Shown in pieces: positions 1 through 6,037 of a DNA stretch of 8,753 bases. The DNA is from Desulfobulbaceae bacterium. Its GTDB lineage: Bacteria > Desulfobacterota > Desulfobulbia > Desulfobulbales > Desulfocapsaceae. The number at the start of each line of letters is the position of its first letter. The first letter of the stretch is position 1. The DNA is taken from assembly GCA_030632405.1 (NCBI GenBank), contig DAOVUU010000073.1, positions 1 through 8,753 on the forward strand. The letters run 5' to 3'. Below the pieces are notes generated by a model, which ran no database searches, had not been told where the DNA came from, and was given only the letters and a program-made list of their open reading frames with translations. Both the position numbers and the translations under genes were made by a program.

Positions 1-1230
1 ATAGTGGCGCTCAATATTTTCCATGACGACAACCGTGTCATCAAGCAGCAGACCGAGGGCCAGAATAATACCGGTAAGGGTCACCACATTAAACTCAATG
101 CCCACGATCCACATCAGGGCAATGGTGGTGGCATAGACCACCGGAATAGTTGCCAGGACGACCAGGACCTGCCTGAAACTTGCGAGAAAGAAAAACACCA
201 CGATGGTGGACATGATGATGGCGTCCCGCAGTGATTCAAACATATTTTCAGTACTCTGAACAATGATATCCTTCTGAGTGTCAGTGATCTCAAATCGGAG
301 ATTCGGATATTTTTTCTTTATTTTTTCAAGCTTCTCCTCAACCCGACTGATAGTGTTCAGCACATCGGCACCCAGTCCACGCTGGACTGACAGGGCAATT
401 GACTCCTGACCATTACCGTAATAGCCTGAACTGTTTTCATAATGGCCGAAATAGACGTTACTCACATCACCCAGGCGTACATCCGGTGTCAGATGCAGAT
501 TACGGAGACCCTGCACCGTCTCTTCCTTGCCGGGAGACTTTAAGAGATAACGACTTTTCTCGTTAACAATAAAACCAATAGCATATTCTTTATTATTACT
601 CTGTAATGTGGCCAGCACAGAGCCTAATCCCAAGCCATATTGATCCAGTCTGGCCTTGTCTACAATGATCTGCATCTCTTTTTTGTAGCTGCCAAAAATA
701 TCAACATTGGCAACGCCTGAGGTCTTGAGCAGCCCATGACGCAATTCGGTTTCTGCCAGTTGTCGAATATCGGGCAGGGAAAGGTGGTCAGAACTGATGC
801 CGATCACTACAACAGGTGCAGTGGCAGCAGAAATTTTATGGACCTGCGGCTCCTTGATATCTGGCGGCAGTGTGGAGCGAATCTTGTTTATGGAATTGGT
901 GACATCGCTACCCGCCATATCTAGATCTTTGCTATATTCAAACTCGGCCCGGATAACAGAAACTTCATCAATAGTGGTTGAATATACCCGGCGGATCTTG
1001 TCCAGGCTGTAGAGTTCTTCTTCCACAGGTACTGCAACGTTGGCCGCCAGGGTTTTGGCAGAACCGCCGTGCTGAATAATCACCACGGCAATCTCCGGAT
1101 AGTTCGATTCCGGGAAAAGTTTACGTTCAACCTTTTGATAGCCTATAATGCCTAAAAATACAAAAAGGGCCAGAAAAGAATAGATGAAATAAGGTCGTTG
1201 CAGAAGACGCTCGATAAAACTACTCCCCAT
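1..1230 (-). CDS. RND-family efflux pump inner-membrane permease (partial, C-terminal part outside window)
   Basis: Proton-driven RND transporter of the AcrB-like (HAE1) type, which takes substrates from the inner membrane or periplasm and passes them to an outer-membrane channel. The reading frame is open from the ATG at 1228-1230 to base 1, giving 410 of roughly 1,000-1,050 expected residues. Visible parts: first membrane helix at about residues 13-31; the typical RND start of the periplasmic porter domain (KLFPESNYPEI, 37-47); porter region to about 330; helices 2-4 at about 335-352, 356-375 and 381-402. In helix 4 the motif LLLDDTVVVMENIERH carries D397 and D398, which match the proton-relay pair D407/D408 of AcrB. 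The start is supported by AGAGGAG about 8 bases upstream. It overlaps the end of the adaptor gene by 11 bases, suggesting translational coupling. Substrate cannot be read from this part. Confidence 0.95.
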   Translation of the reverse strand, partial: MGSSFIERLLQRPYFIYSFLALFVFLGIIGYQKVERKLFPESNYPEIAVVIIQHGGSAKTLAANVAVPVEEELYSLDKIRRVYSTTIDEVSVIRAEFEYSKDLDMAGSDVTNSINKIRSTLPPDIKEPQVHKISAATAPVVVIGISSDHLSLPDIRQLAETELRHGLLKTSGVANVDIFGSYKKEMQIIVDKARLDQYGLGLGSVLATLQSNNKEYAIGFIVNEKSRYLLKSPGKEETVQGLRNLHLTPDVRLGDVSNVYFGHYENSSGYYGNGQESIALSVQRGLGADVLNTISRVEEKLEKIKKKYPNLRFEITDTQKDIIVQSTENMFESLRDAIIMSTIVVFFFLASFRQVLVVLATIPVVYATTIALMWIVGIEFNVVTLTGIILALGLLLDDTVVVMENIERHY

Positions 1231-2293
1231 GTGCGTCACTCCTCTGGATACGTACCTGACCAAGGCTTGGCAGCTGGCTCAATTTAGCCGCTGCCGCCAC
1301 GGCTACAGGTGATGACGGACAGGGCTCAATAAGAGCATGATCTCTGTTGCCGGCAATTACGTTCACTGAAAGAGGCGTAAACTCTCCTTCTGCATAGAGC
1401 ATCACCTGCGCCCCCTCTTTCTTCTGGATGAGTGCATCAACAGGAACCCGACAGCCGCTCCCCGAAAAGGTAAGTAAATCAATGGTGATATAACTGTTAT
1501 TCGGCATCTCTAAATGAGCATAAACGTCTGCTTCGACCACAGAAAGACCATTTTCAGCATCACTGTAGAGGTTTGTTATATGGCCTATCTTCCGATCATC
1601 CCAAAAAAATTCCTGCCCTGTTTGAATTTCAAGATCTCCAGGAACATAGCTGAAGGTGAGTTTCTGTCCTGGAGAATTAATGGAGAGCAGTCGCCTGCCG
1701 GGACTGGCAAGGTCTCCTTTACGTGAAAAAAGAGTTCCGACTGTCCCGTCAAAAGGTGCTTTTATATTGAGATAACTGAGCTGAATTTCGAGTCCAACAA
1801 CCTTCTGTCGAGTGGCTTCAAGAGCTGCCTCTTTATTCCCAAAAGCGACTTCCGATGCCTCAAATTGCTCACGGGCCAATCCACCAACCTTAAAAAGTGA
1901 TTTATTTCGTTCATGAAGACTTTTGGCATACTGCACATCCTTTTTCTGGGCCGCAAGACTGATCTTCAGGGACTTAATGGTTGAAACAATTTCCCGGTCA
2001 TCTATCTGCAGCAGGAGGTCGCCCTCTTTAACAGGCTCGTTTTCTCTGACCAGAATCTCTTTTATCCGGCCACTCAACTTAGAGGAAATTTCGGCAGTCT
2101 CCCGGGAAGTAAGCTGTGCCAGAAAAGGCCTGGTCTGCACCAGGCTCTCTGTAACTGGTGAAATGACTTTCACCTGATAGGTTACAGGGGTCGGGGTCGG
2201 TGTATTCTGTACAGCTTGCTTTCGTTTTTTAAGGAGCATGGCCGCACTGACGAGCAGGGCAATGGTCAACAGTACTGCAATAATCTTCTTCAC
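1220..2293 (-). CDS. Periplasmic adaptor (membrane fusion protein) of RND efflux pump
   Basis: Adaptor that links the RND permease to the TolC-like channel across the periplasm. It has 357 residues, usual for the HlyD/AcrA family. Order of parts: hydrophobic N-terminal anchor or signal (about 5-20) followed by a basic stretch and a TPTPTP linker; first lipoyl half at about 64-98 (SGRIKEILVRENEPVKEGD); alpha-hairpin coiled coil at about 100-172; second lipoyl half at about 175-205 (IKAPFDGTVG); beta-barrel at about 206-275; membrane-proximal domain to the end. No lipobox cysteine is seen in the N-terminus, so it is probably anchored by the helix rather than by lipid. The start codon is GTG (2291-2293), preceded by GGAGAG. 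It forms a GTGA overlap with the stop of the outer-membrane factor gene, so it is likely translated by coupling. The family is clear; the substrate is unknown. Confidence 0.93.
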   Translation of the reverse strand: MKKIIAVLLTIALLVSAAMLLKKRKQAVQNTPTPTPVTYQVKVISPVTESLVQTRPFLAQLTSRETAEISSKLSGRIKEILVRENEPVKEGDLLLQIDDREIVSTIKSLKISLAAQKKDVQYAKSLHERNKSLFKVGGLAREQFEASEVAFGNKEAALEATRQKVVGLEIQLSYLNIKAPFDGTVGTLFSRKGDLASPGRRLLSINSPGQKLTFSYVPGDLEIQTGQEFFWDDRKIGHITNLYSDAENGLSVVEADVYAHLEMPNNSYITIDLLTFSGSGCRVPVDALIQKKEGAQVMLYAEGEFTPLSVNVIAGNRDHALIEPCPSSPVAVAAAAKLSQLPSLGQVRIQRSDAHGE

Positions 2294-3624
2294 TTCTTCT
2301 CTCCGTTTTCCAGCAGATAGTCCAGGTAGAAACGATCATTCTGGTAACTATACCGGGCACTGATCGAACGACTTAATGCCAGTTGATTCCGGGCCTTTGC
2401 ATAGAGCAGATCATTCAAATCGGCAGCCCCTTTTTCAAAACGGGTCTGCTCAATACTCTCTGTTTCACGGGTCAGAGCAAGCTCGGTCTCCGCAGAATAA
2501 AAATCATCCAGGGCCATTTCTATTTTTGTGACCGCTTCGCTCAGTGACCTCTTCAACTCAAGTTCGGTTATTAACCGATCCCTCCGGCTTTGCTGTTTGC
2601 GTATGGCAGCCATTTGTTGAGATGTCTTACGGCTGCCAAAATCAAAGACAGTCCATTGCAAATTCACAAGCACCTGCCATACCTGCTCGTTATTCCAGTC
2701 ACCTTCATTCAGATTGGAACTGTCATTGGGGCCAAAATTCTGCCCGTAAAAACCATTCAAAGCCACCTGGGGGTAGTAACCAGCACTACTTTTTTCCACA
2801 ATCCTGGTCTTTTTTTCCACATCCAGTACAGCAGAACGATATCGATCAAGTTCTTTAATATCTTTGCTGTATTCAATTCCGCCAGGGGCCGGCATCTCCA
2901 TGGAGAAATCTTCCAGACTACCTATCGTATCAATACCAAGCAGAGCGGCAAGGCTACCCTTTATTATCCTGATGTTACCTCTTGTCTGCTGTACCCTGAC
3001 TCTCGCATTTTCTCGATCTGCAGCGGCTTTCAGCTGCTCCACTCTGGCCTTTTTGCCAAGCTTTACTTCAAGAGCAATATCATCATAGAGGTGCTGCAAT
3101 GCAGTATGATATCCCCTCTGCGCAGCTTCCTGGGCCGTAAGAGAGAGAATATTTACATAGAGTGTTTTTACATTATAGATCAGCTGTTCCCGGCTAAGTT
3201 TTATGGCAGCCCGGACCATCTCTTTTTCGAGCGCGGCTATCTCAACTGAACGCTGCTGAGCAAAACCGGTGAACAGTGGTACCTCATACATAATACCAGT
3301 GGTGAAAAGATCCTCTGTGGTGGGAACAGCCGTGGGATCACCGAAAATTGATGCCGGAGTCAATGGAACCAGGGTACGCGGCATATTATAATGACCATAG
3401 GATGCCACCACGTCAATCTTGCCAAAATTCTGTGATTTTTTCCCGCTCAACTCCTCTTCACTCAAAGCCCGATTCATCTGTTGTTTTTGTATACCAGGGT
3501 TGTTCTCGAGTGCCAGGGCCACAGCTTCACCAATGGTCATGGCATTGCCCACTCCCGGGAGAAGGGCTACGGTATGAGCCAACAGAGCGGTAATCAGTAA
3601 TTTTGTCTTCATTGTGTTCTTCAT
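2290..3624 (-). CDS. TolC-like outer membrane efflux protein
   Basis: Outer-membrane factor, the exit duct of the tripartite pump. It has 444 residues, within the normal range for the family. A signal peptide is visible (basic start, hydrophobic 9-22, probable cleavage after GNA at about residue 28), followed by the usual start of the first repeat (IGEAVALALENNPGI, about 31-45). The rest alternates long helical segments with short beta-prone segments (for example ASYGHYN near 74-80, the FTTGIMYEVPLFTG region near 107-120, and LVNLQWTVFDFGSR), giving the two-repeat OEP layout. The ATG at 3622-3624 overlaps the regulator stop as ATGA and has no clear Shine-Dalgarno sequence. An in-frame ATG four codons further in (3610-3612), with GAAG upstream, is an alternative start and would leave the signal peptide intact. 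The cognate adaptor and permease follow in the same operon. Confidence 0.94.
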   Translation of the reverse strand: MKNTMKTKLLITALLAHTVALLPGVGNAMTIGEAVALALENNPGIQKQQMNRALSEEELSGKKSQNFGKIDVVASYGHYNMPRTLVPLTPASIFGDPTAVPTTEDLFTTGIMYEVPLFTGFAQQRSVEIAALEKEMVRAAIKLSREQLIYNVKTLYVNILSLTAQEAAQRGYHTALQHLYDDIALEVKLGKKARVEQLKAAADRENARVRVQQTRGNIRIIKGSLAALLGIDTIGSLEDFSMEMPAPGGIEYSKDIKELDRYRSAVLDVEKKTRIVEKSSAGYYPQVALNGFYGQNFGPNDSSNLNEGDWNNEQVWQVLVNLQWTVFDFGSRKTSQQMAAIRKQQSRRDRLITELELKRSLSEAVTKIEMALDDFYSAETELALTRETESIEQTRFEKGAADLNDLLYAKARNQLALSRSISARYSYQNDRFYLDYLLENGEKK

Positions 3625-4259
3625 AGGTCCGCTGTTACCTCGTCATCAGAACCAGCAATACCTTGCAACAGTATTCTGACAATCATTTTTGCATAAACCT
3701 CTACAGTAACTGATTTTAAACCACTCTCACTCACCTTTTCCATGACCGGAGTAAAAAGAAAACGAGATGCCATAAGAGAAGTCAGCATAGGCGTAAAACA
3801 GGTTGAAGGAATGTGTTGCCCAGTTTCTACAGCGAGAGGCACGCAGATCTCCTGGTTTATGATCTCAACCATCTGTCTGGCCCAACCCGCCTTATATTCC
3901 ACAATTTCGGGGTCATCGTGTGGAAGTTCACTGATTACGATTATCAGGGATTTTTTTTCCGCATCAAAGTAGCCAACAGCGCTCCTGATAAATCGTTCAA
4001 GTTTTGCGTGCAAATCGTCGTCACCGACGAGATTTTGTCTGGCAATAACAAGATATCCTGAAAAAAAGCTGTCGAGAATTTCTTTTAATAATCCTTTTTT
4101 GCTGCCAAAAAAATAATTCACCATGGAGAGGTTTACGCCGGCCTCAGCTACCAGTTCACGCATTCCTGTCTCCGCAAACCCATGGCGTGCAAAGAGAGTA
4201 ATTGCAGCCTGAAAAATCCGTTCTCTTGATTCAGTTTTTTGATGTTTTCTGTTGTCCAT
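3621..4259 (-). CDS. TetR/AcrR-family transcriptional regulator, probable repressor of the efflux operon
   Basis: DNA-binding regulator of 212 residues when started at the ATG 4257-4259. The N-terminal TetR helix-turn-helix domain spans about residues 12-60. It shows the usual pattern RIFQAAITLFARHGFAETGM, then RELVAEAGVNLSMVNYFFGSK, where the VNLSMVNYFFGSK part is the recognition-helix region. The C-terminal half is an all-helical ligand and dimer domain without a recognisable subfamily signature. A TTG five codons upstream (4272-4274) is open but has no ribosome site; the ATG has only a weak GGGTG about 8 bases before it. The gene is first in the operon and overlaps the outer-membrane factor by 4 bases. 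A palindrome lies 22 bases upstream of the start codon at the predicted transcription start, so autorepression relieved by a pump substrate is the likely mode (inference from AcrR-type systems). Confidence 0.92.
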   Translation of the reverse strand: MDNRKHQKTESRERIFQAAITLFARHGFAETGMRELVAEAGVNLSMVNYFFGSKKGLLKEILDSFFSGYLVIARQNLVGDDDLHAKLERFIRSAVGYFDAEKKSLIIVISELPHDDPEIVEYKAGWARQMVEIINQEICVPLAVETGQHIPSTCFTPMLTSLMASRFLFTPVMEKVSESGLKSVTVEVYAKMIVRILLQGIAGSDDEVTADL

Positions 4260-4281
4260 TTTGTTTGCACCCAAAATTAAT

Positions 4282-4295
4282 CAAACGTTCGTTTG
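4282..4295. promoter_or_regulatory. Probable TetR operator, palindrome CAAACG-TT-CGTTTG
   Basis: A perfect 6-2-6 inverted repeat directly upstream of the regulator gene. Short palindromes of the form AAACG-N2-CGTTT resemble operators described for several TetR-family repressors. It lies 7 bases past the -10 box of the promoter at 4303-4331 and covers the expected start point, a position where a bound repressor would block initiation. Function is inferred from position and symmetry. Confidence 0.65.
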
Positions 4296-4302
4296 GCCTG
4301 AG

Positions 4303-4331
4303 ACGGTATTTACTCACCTTATATATGTCAA
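4303..4331 (-). promoter_or_regulatory. Predicted sigma-70-type promoter of the efflux operon
   Basis: Read on the minus strand, a perfect TTGACA (-35, 4326-4331) is followed after 17 bases by TACCGT (-10, 4303-4308, three of six consensus bases). The predicted start falls near 4296, on the palindromic operator, leaving a leader of about 36 bases before the regulator ATG. The weak -10 makes this a moderate call, but the location is right and no better candidate was seen in the gap between the regulator and the next gene. Confidence 0.5.
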
Positions 4332-4405
4332 GTATACTACTGAAAAAAATTGAGAAGCTGTGAATAGAGGTTGCTTAGAGACCACCCAAAAAAACTGTCC
4401 GGGAA

Positions 4406-4750
4406 CTATGCCGCACTCCTCATATATCTCTTCTTCATTCTCTCTGTTCTAAACACCAGGGCCGAAAGTGCAGTAGCAAGGCTGACACCGGTAAGAATTA
4501 CAACAAGTCTGATCCAGGGGACACCTGCTTCCTGATAATGTCCAATGAAAACCACCATAGTTCTCAGCCACTCAGCGGCCGACAGCAAAAGAAAAATTGT
4601 AAGCAGCCGGGGGGCCCAGCGATTTCTCGTAAACAGCAGCAGCGGGAAAAATAAACAGATAATTGCAGGCAGCAGAGAACCTGCACGGAAAAAATGTGCT
4701 GCAATCAGCAGAGCACTGAAAATTACGGGAAGAGTAGAGACTATAAACAT
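4406..4750 (-). CDS. Small four-helix integral membrane protein of unknown function
   Basis: I do not recognise this 114-residue protein. It is very hydrophobic, with four likely membrane helices at about 3-20, 25-41, 48-70 and 79-100. Short loops hold charged clusters (TRNRWAPR at 41-48, HYQEAG at 71-76), and the tail is strongly basic (RTERMKKRYMR). By the positive-inside rule the C-terminus should be cytoplasmic. The ATG has a good ribosome site, AAGGA about 7 bases upstream. It lies downstream of the HPP-family gene on the same strand, separated by 164 bases that contain a large palindrome, so the two may share a transcript. The frame reads as a real gene because of its start signal and consistent membrane topology. 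No catalytic motif is visible, so no function is assigned. Confidence 0.72.
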   Translation of the reverse strand: MFIVSTLPVIFSALLIAAHFFRAGSLLPAIICLFFPLLLFTRNRWAPRLLTIFLLLSAAEWLRTMVVFIGHYQEAGVPWIRLVVILTGVSLATALSALVFRTERMKKRYMRSAA

Positions 4751-4761
4751 GGTTATTCCTT

Positions 4762-4888
4762 GATGGCGTCGTAAAAACTCTCCATCTGCTTCGTTGCTGC
4801 AAATTTTCTATCATTACGACGTACCCTGGTACGCCGAAATAATAGAAAATTTACGCGCCTCACATATGAAGTTTTTTACTTAGCCATC
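4762..4888. repeat. 127-bp imperfect palindromic element between two membrane-protein genes
   Basis: Ends are GATGGC (4762-4767) and GCCATC (4883-4888). Inner paired blocks are AAATTTTCTA (4801-4810) with TAGAAAATTT (4843-4852), and CGTACC with GGTACG (4820-4825 and 4828-4833) around a 2-base centre. Near the ends GTAAAAAC (4771-4778) pairs roughly with GTTTTTTAC (4871-4879). The intervening arms have diverged. It carries no plausible coding frame and resembles MITE-like or REP-like palindromes scattered in Desulfobacterota and Geobacter genomes (from memory, not checked). In RNA it would fold into a long hairpin between the HPP and small membrane protein messages, which may change their relative expression. 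Confidence 0.72.
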
Positions 4889-4914
4889 TAGTATTCAAGG
4901 TTTTTACGAATTTA

Positions 4915-5490
4915 TCATTCCTTGATCATTGACGGTATTTCAGCTCGACTGGGATAACACCTCCCCGGCGCTAAATTGTTGACCACCATTGCCACTATCA
5001 GCATAAGCACTGCTCCGGTGGCGACTGGCAGAATGACATAAAAATAACCGAGGTTGTGGATCCCCGGCCCACCAATAACAGCGATAAGTGCAGTTGCCCC
5101 GCCCGGTGGATGAACAGTGCCGGTAAATTGCATTACTGCAATTGCGGTGGCTACAGCGGCAGGCGATGCAAGCCAGAGTTGATCAGGAAAGAGCTGAAAA
5201 CAGGTCACCCCGACAATAGCTGAGAGAATATGCCCTCCTATAAGGTTTCGCGGCTGTGCAAGCGGACTGTCAACTGCCCCATAGATAAGCACTGCAGAGG
5301 CGCCAAAAGAACCGATGATCAACGTCAGTCCGGTACCAGCTAGAACGAATCCGGACAGGAGTGAAACCAGGCCAATGCCAGAAAAAGCACCTATCCAGGA
5401 CCACATTATCTGCCATTTACAAATGACTTTTGGTTGAGGAGCTGTACGTATCCTTTCAATTACTTTTAATGTATTGGGTGATATATTCAT
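4915..5490 (-). CDS. HPP-family integral membrane protein
   Basis: Member of the HPP family (Pfam PF04982), small membrane proteins named after a conserved His-Pro-Pro. It has 191 residues, normal for the bacterial family. The signature TVHPPGGATALIAV has H127-P128-P129, and a second family block, SFGASAVLIYGAVDSPLAQP, at 61-80 is followed by RNLIGGH. Hydrophobic segments lie at about 31-50, 54-72, 87-101, 107-122, 131-142 and 150-171, fewer of which need be full helices. The C-terminal NNLAPGRCYP is also typical. Some plant chloroplast and cyanobacterial members have been reported to transport nitrite; the role of most bacterial members is unknown. The gene is divergent from napDAB, which makes a nitrite link attractive but unproven. 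The ATG at 5488-5490 has an in-frame stop directly before it and no clear Shine-Dalgarno sequence, so its translation signals are weak. Confidence 0.93.
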   Translation of the reverse strand: MNISPNTLKVIERIRTAPQPKVICKWQIMWSWIGAFSGIGLVSLLSGFVLAGTGLTLIIGSFGASAVLIYGAVDSPLAQPRNLIGGHILSAIVGVTCFQLFPDQLWLASPAAVATAIAVMQFTGTVHPPGGATALIAVIGGPGIHNLGYFYVILPVATGAVLMLIVAMVVNNLAPGRCYPSRAEIPSMIKE

Positions 5491-5534
5491 TTATTATATT
5501 CATTTATCTGAATTTTTCGAAATTGCTTTTTTCT

Positions 5535-5603
5535 GTCATTCCCGCGCAGGCGGGAATCTAGTAATTTCAAGACGTTCTGGATCCCCGCCTGCGCGGGGAT
5601 GAC
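5535..5603. repeat. 69-bp double-hairpin repeat with dRS3-like arms
   Basis: Two 27-base arms (5535-5561 and 5577-5603) form an inverted repeat with three mismatches, separated by 15 bases. Each arm is itself a perfect 8-4-8 hairpin: ATTCCCGC-GCAG-GCGGGAAT (5538-5557) and ATCCCCGC-CTGC-GCGGGGAT (5581-5600). The first arm fits ATTCCC-N8-GGGAAT, the pattern of Neisseria dRS3 repeats, and similar GTCATTCCCGCGCAGGCGGG units are widespread in other bacteria (from memory). It lies between the HPP start and the nap promoter. It might act as a bidirectional barrier or simply be a dispersed repeat. Confidence 0.85.
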
Positions 5604-5684
5604 GACGCAGTGGACTTTTTACGAGTTTTTCAAATTTGACTATCAAAACGCACAACATTGTAGTTTACAAAAAGTACCTTTTCT

Positions 5685-5698
5685 TTGACTTGAGTCAA
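5685..5698 (+). promoter_or_regulatory. FNR/CRP-family regulator binding site, TTGAC-TTGA-GTCAA
   Basis: A perfect 5-4-5 inverted repeat with the spacing of an FNR box (consensus TTGAT-N4-ATCAA), differing by a C/G pair at the inner position, as seen for some FNR, DNR/NNR or HcpR-type regulators. Its centre (5691.5) is about 40.5 bases upstream of the start predicted from the TATACT box, matching a class II activator site. It would switch on the nap genes in low oxygen or in response to nitrogen oxides. Which family member binds cannot be told from the site alone. Confidence 0.7.
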
Positions 5699-5719
5699 GG
5701 AATCCAATCATATATGCGA

Positions 5720-5725
5720 TATACT
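5720..5725 (+). promoter_or_regulatory. Predicted -10 box (TATACT) of the nap operon promoter
   Basis: TATACT matches five of six consensus bases. The expected -35 position (AAGGAA around 5697-5702) does not resemble TTGACA, which fits a promoter that needs the activator bound just upstream at 5685-5698. The predicted start is near 5732, giving a leader of about 50 bases before napD, which has the ribosome site GAGGAG at 5771-5776. Confidence 0.55.
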
Positions 5726-5781
5726 CTTGGCAGAATTACCACAATGCAGTATATCTTTAATGACAACATAGAGGAGTGAGG

Positions 5782-6027
5782 ATGCCCATTTTCAGCTATC
5801 TTGCCATACCTACAAGTGGTGCCAAAGAGATACTTTGTGCCAGTCTTGCGACTTTACCCCATTGCGAAATAATACCATCCGACAACCAGGAGGTTGTCGT
5901 TTTAGTCACTGATACACCGGATGAAGCTACCGAGGATGAGCTCCAGAAGAGTCTAAAAAACCTGCAGTCCCTGCAGTCTCTGAGCCTGGCCTTTGGCTAT
6001 GATGACAAGAAAAAAAAAGGGAGATAA
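5782..6027 (+). CDS. napD: NapD, chaperone for the nitrate reductase NapA signal peptide
   Basis: Cytoplasmic chaperone that binds the twin-arginine signal of NapA and holds back export until the molybdenum cofactor and iron-sulfur cluster are in place. It has 81 residues, close to the usual 80-90. The family pattern is visible: start PIFSYLAIPTSGAKE, then LPHCEIIPSDNQEVVVLVTD (residues 26-45), TPDEATEDEL and the final SLSLAFGYDD, matching the beta-alpha-beta ferredoxin-like fold. The ATG at 5782 is preferred over an in-frame GTG two codons earlier because GAGGAG lies 5 bases before the ATG and overlaps that GTG. The tail is KKKKGR, coded over a run of nine A (6010-6018). napA starts 10 bases after the stop, so the genes are co-transcribed. 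Confidence 0.93.
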   Translation: MPIFSYLAIPTSGAKEILCASLATLPHCEIIPSDNQEVVVLVTDTPDEATEDELQKSLKNLQSLQSLSLAFGYDDKKKKGR

Positions 6028-6037
6028 AGAGGTGACA

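Noticed and set aside
2590..3249. 219-codon open frame on the plus strand inside the outer-membrane factor gene
   Set aside because: It is a shadow of the TolC-like gene on the other strand. It has no ribosome site, and its product is rich in unrelated hydrophobic and cysteine stretches with no recognisable domain.
4257..4274. TTG start five codons upstream for the TetR-family regulator
   Set aside because: No Shine-Dalgarno sequence precedes it, and the ATG at 4257-4259 already gives a complete helix-turn-helix domain with a normal N-terminal extension.
4380..4405. Run of seven T on the minus strand after the small membrane protein gene as an intrinsic terminator
   Set aside because: No stable GC-rich stem precedes the T run; the best pairing is about three bases.
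5488..5521. TATAAT on the minus strand (5493-5498) directly before the HPP start codon, as a promoter -10 box
   Set aside because: It ends two bases before the ATG, so transcription would begin inside the coding sequence, and the expected -35 (TTCGAA) is poor. No other in-frame start exists before residue 29, so the HPP promoter remains unidentified.
5635..5647. TTTGA-CTA-TCAAA as a second FNR site upstream of nap
   Set aside because: The spacer between the half-sites is too short for an FNR box, and it lies far upstream of the predicted start.
5728..5748. TTGGCAG...ATGCA downstream of the nap -10 box as a sigma-54 promoter
   Set aside because: The GG and GC dinucleotides are not at the required 10-base separation.
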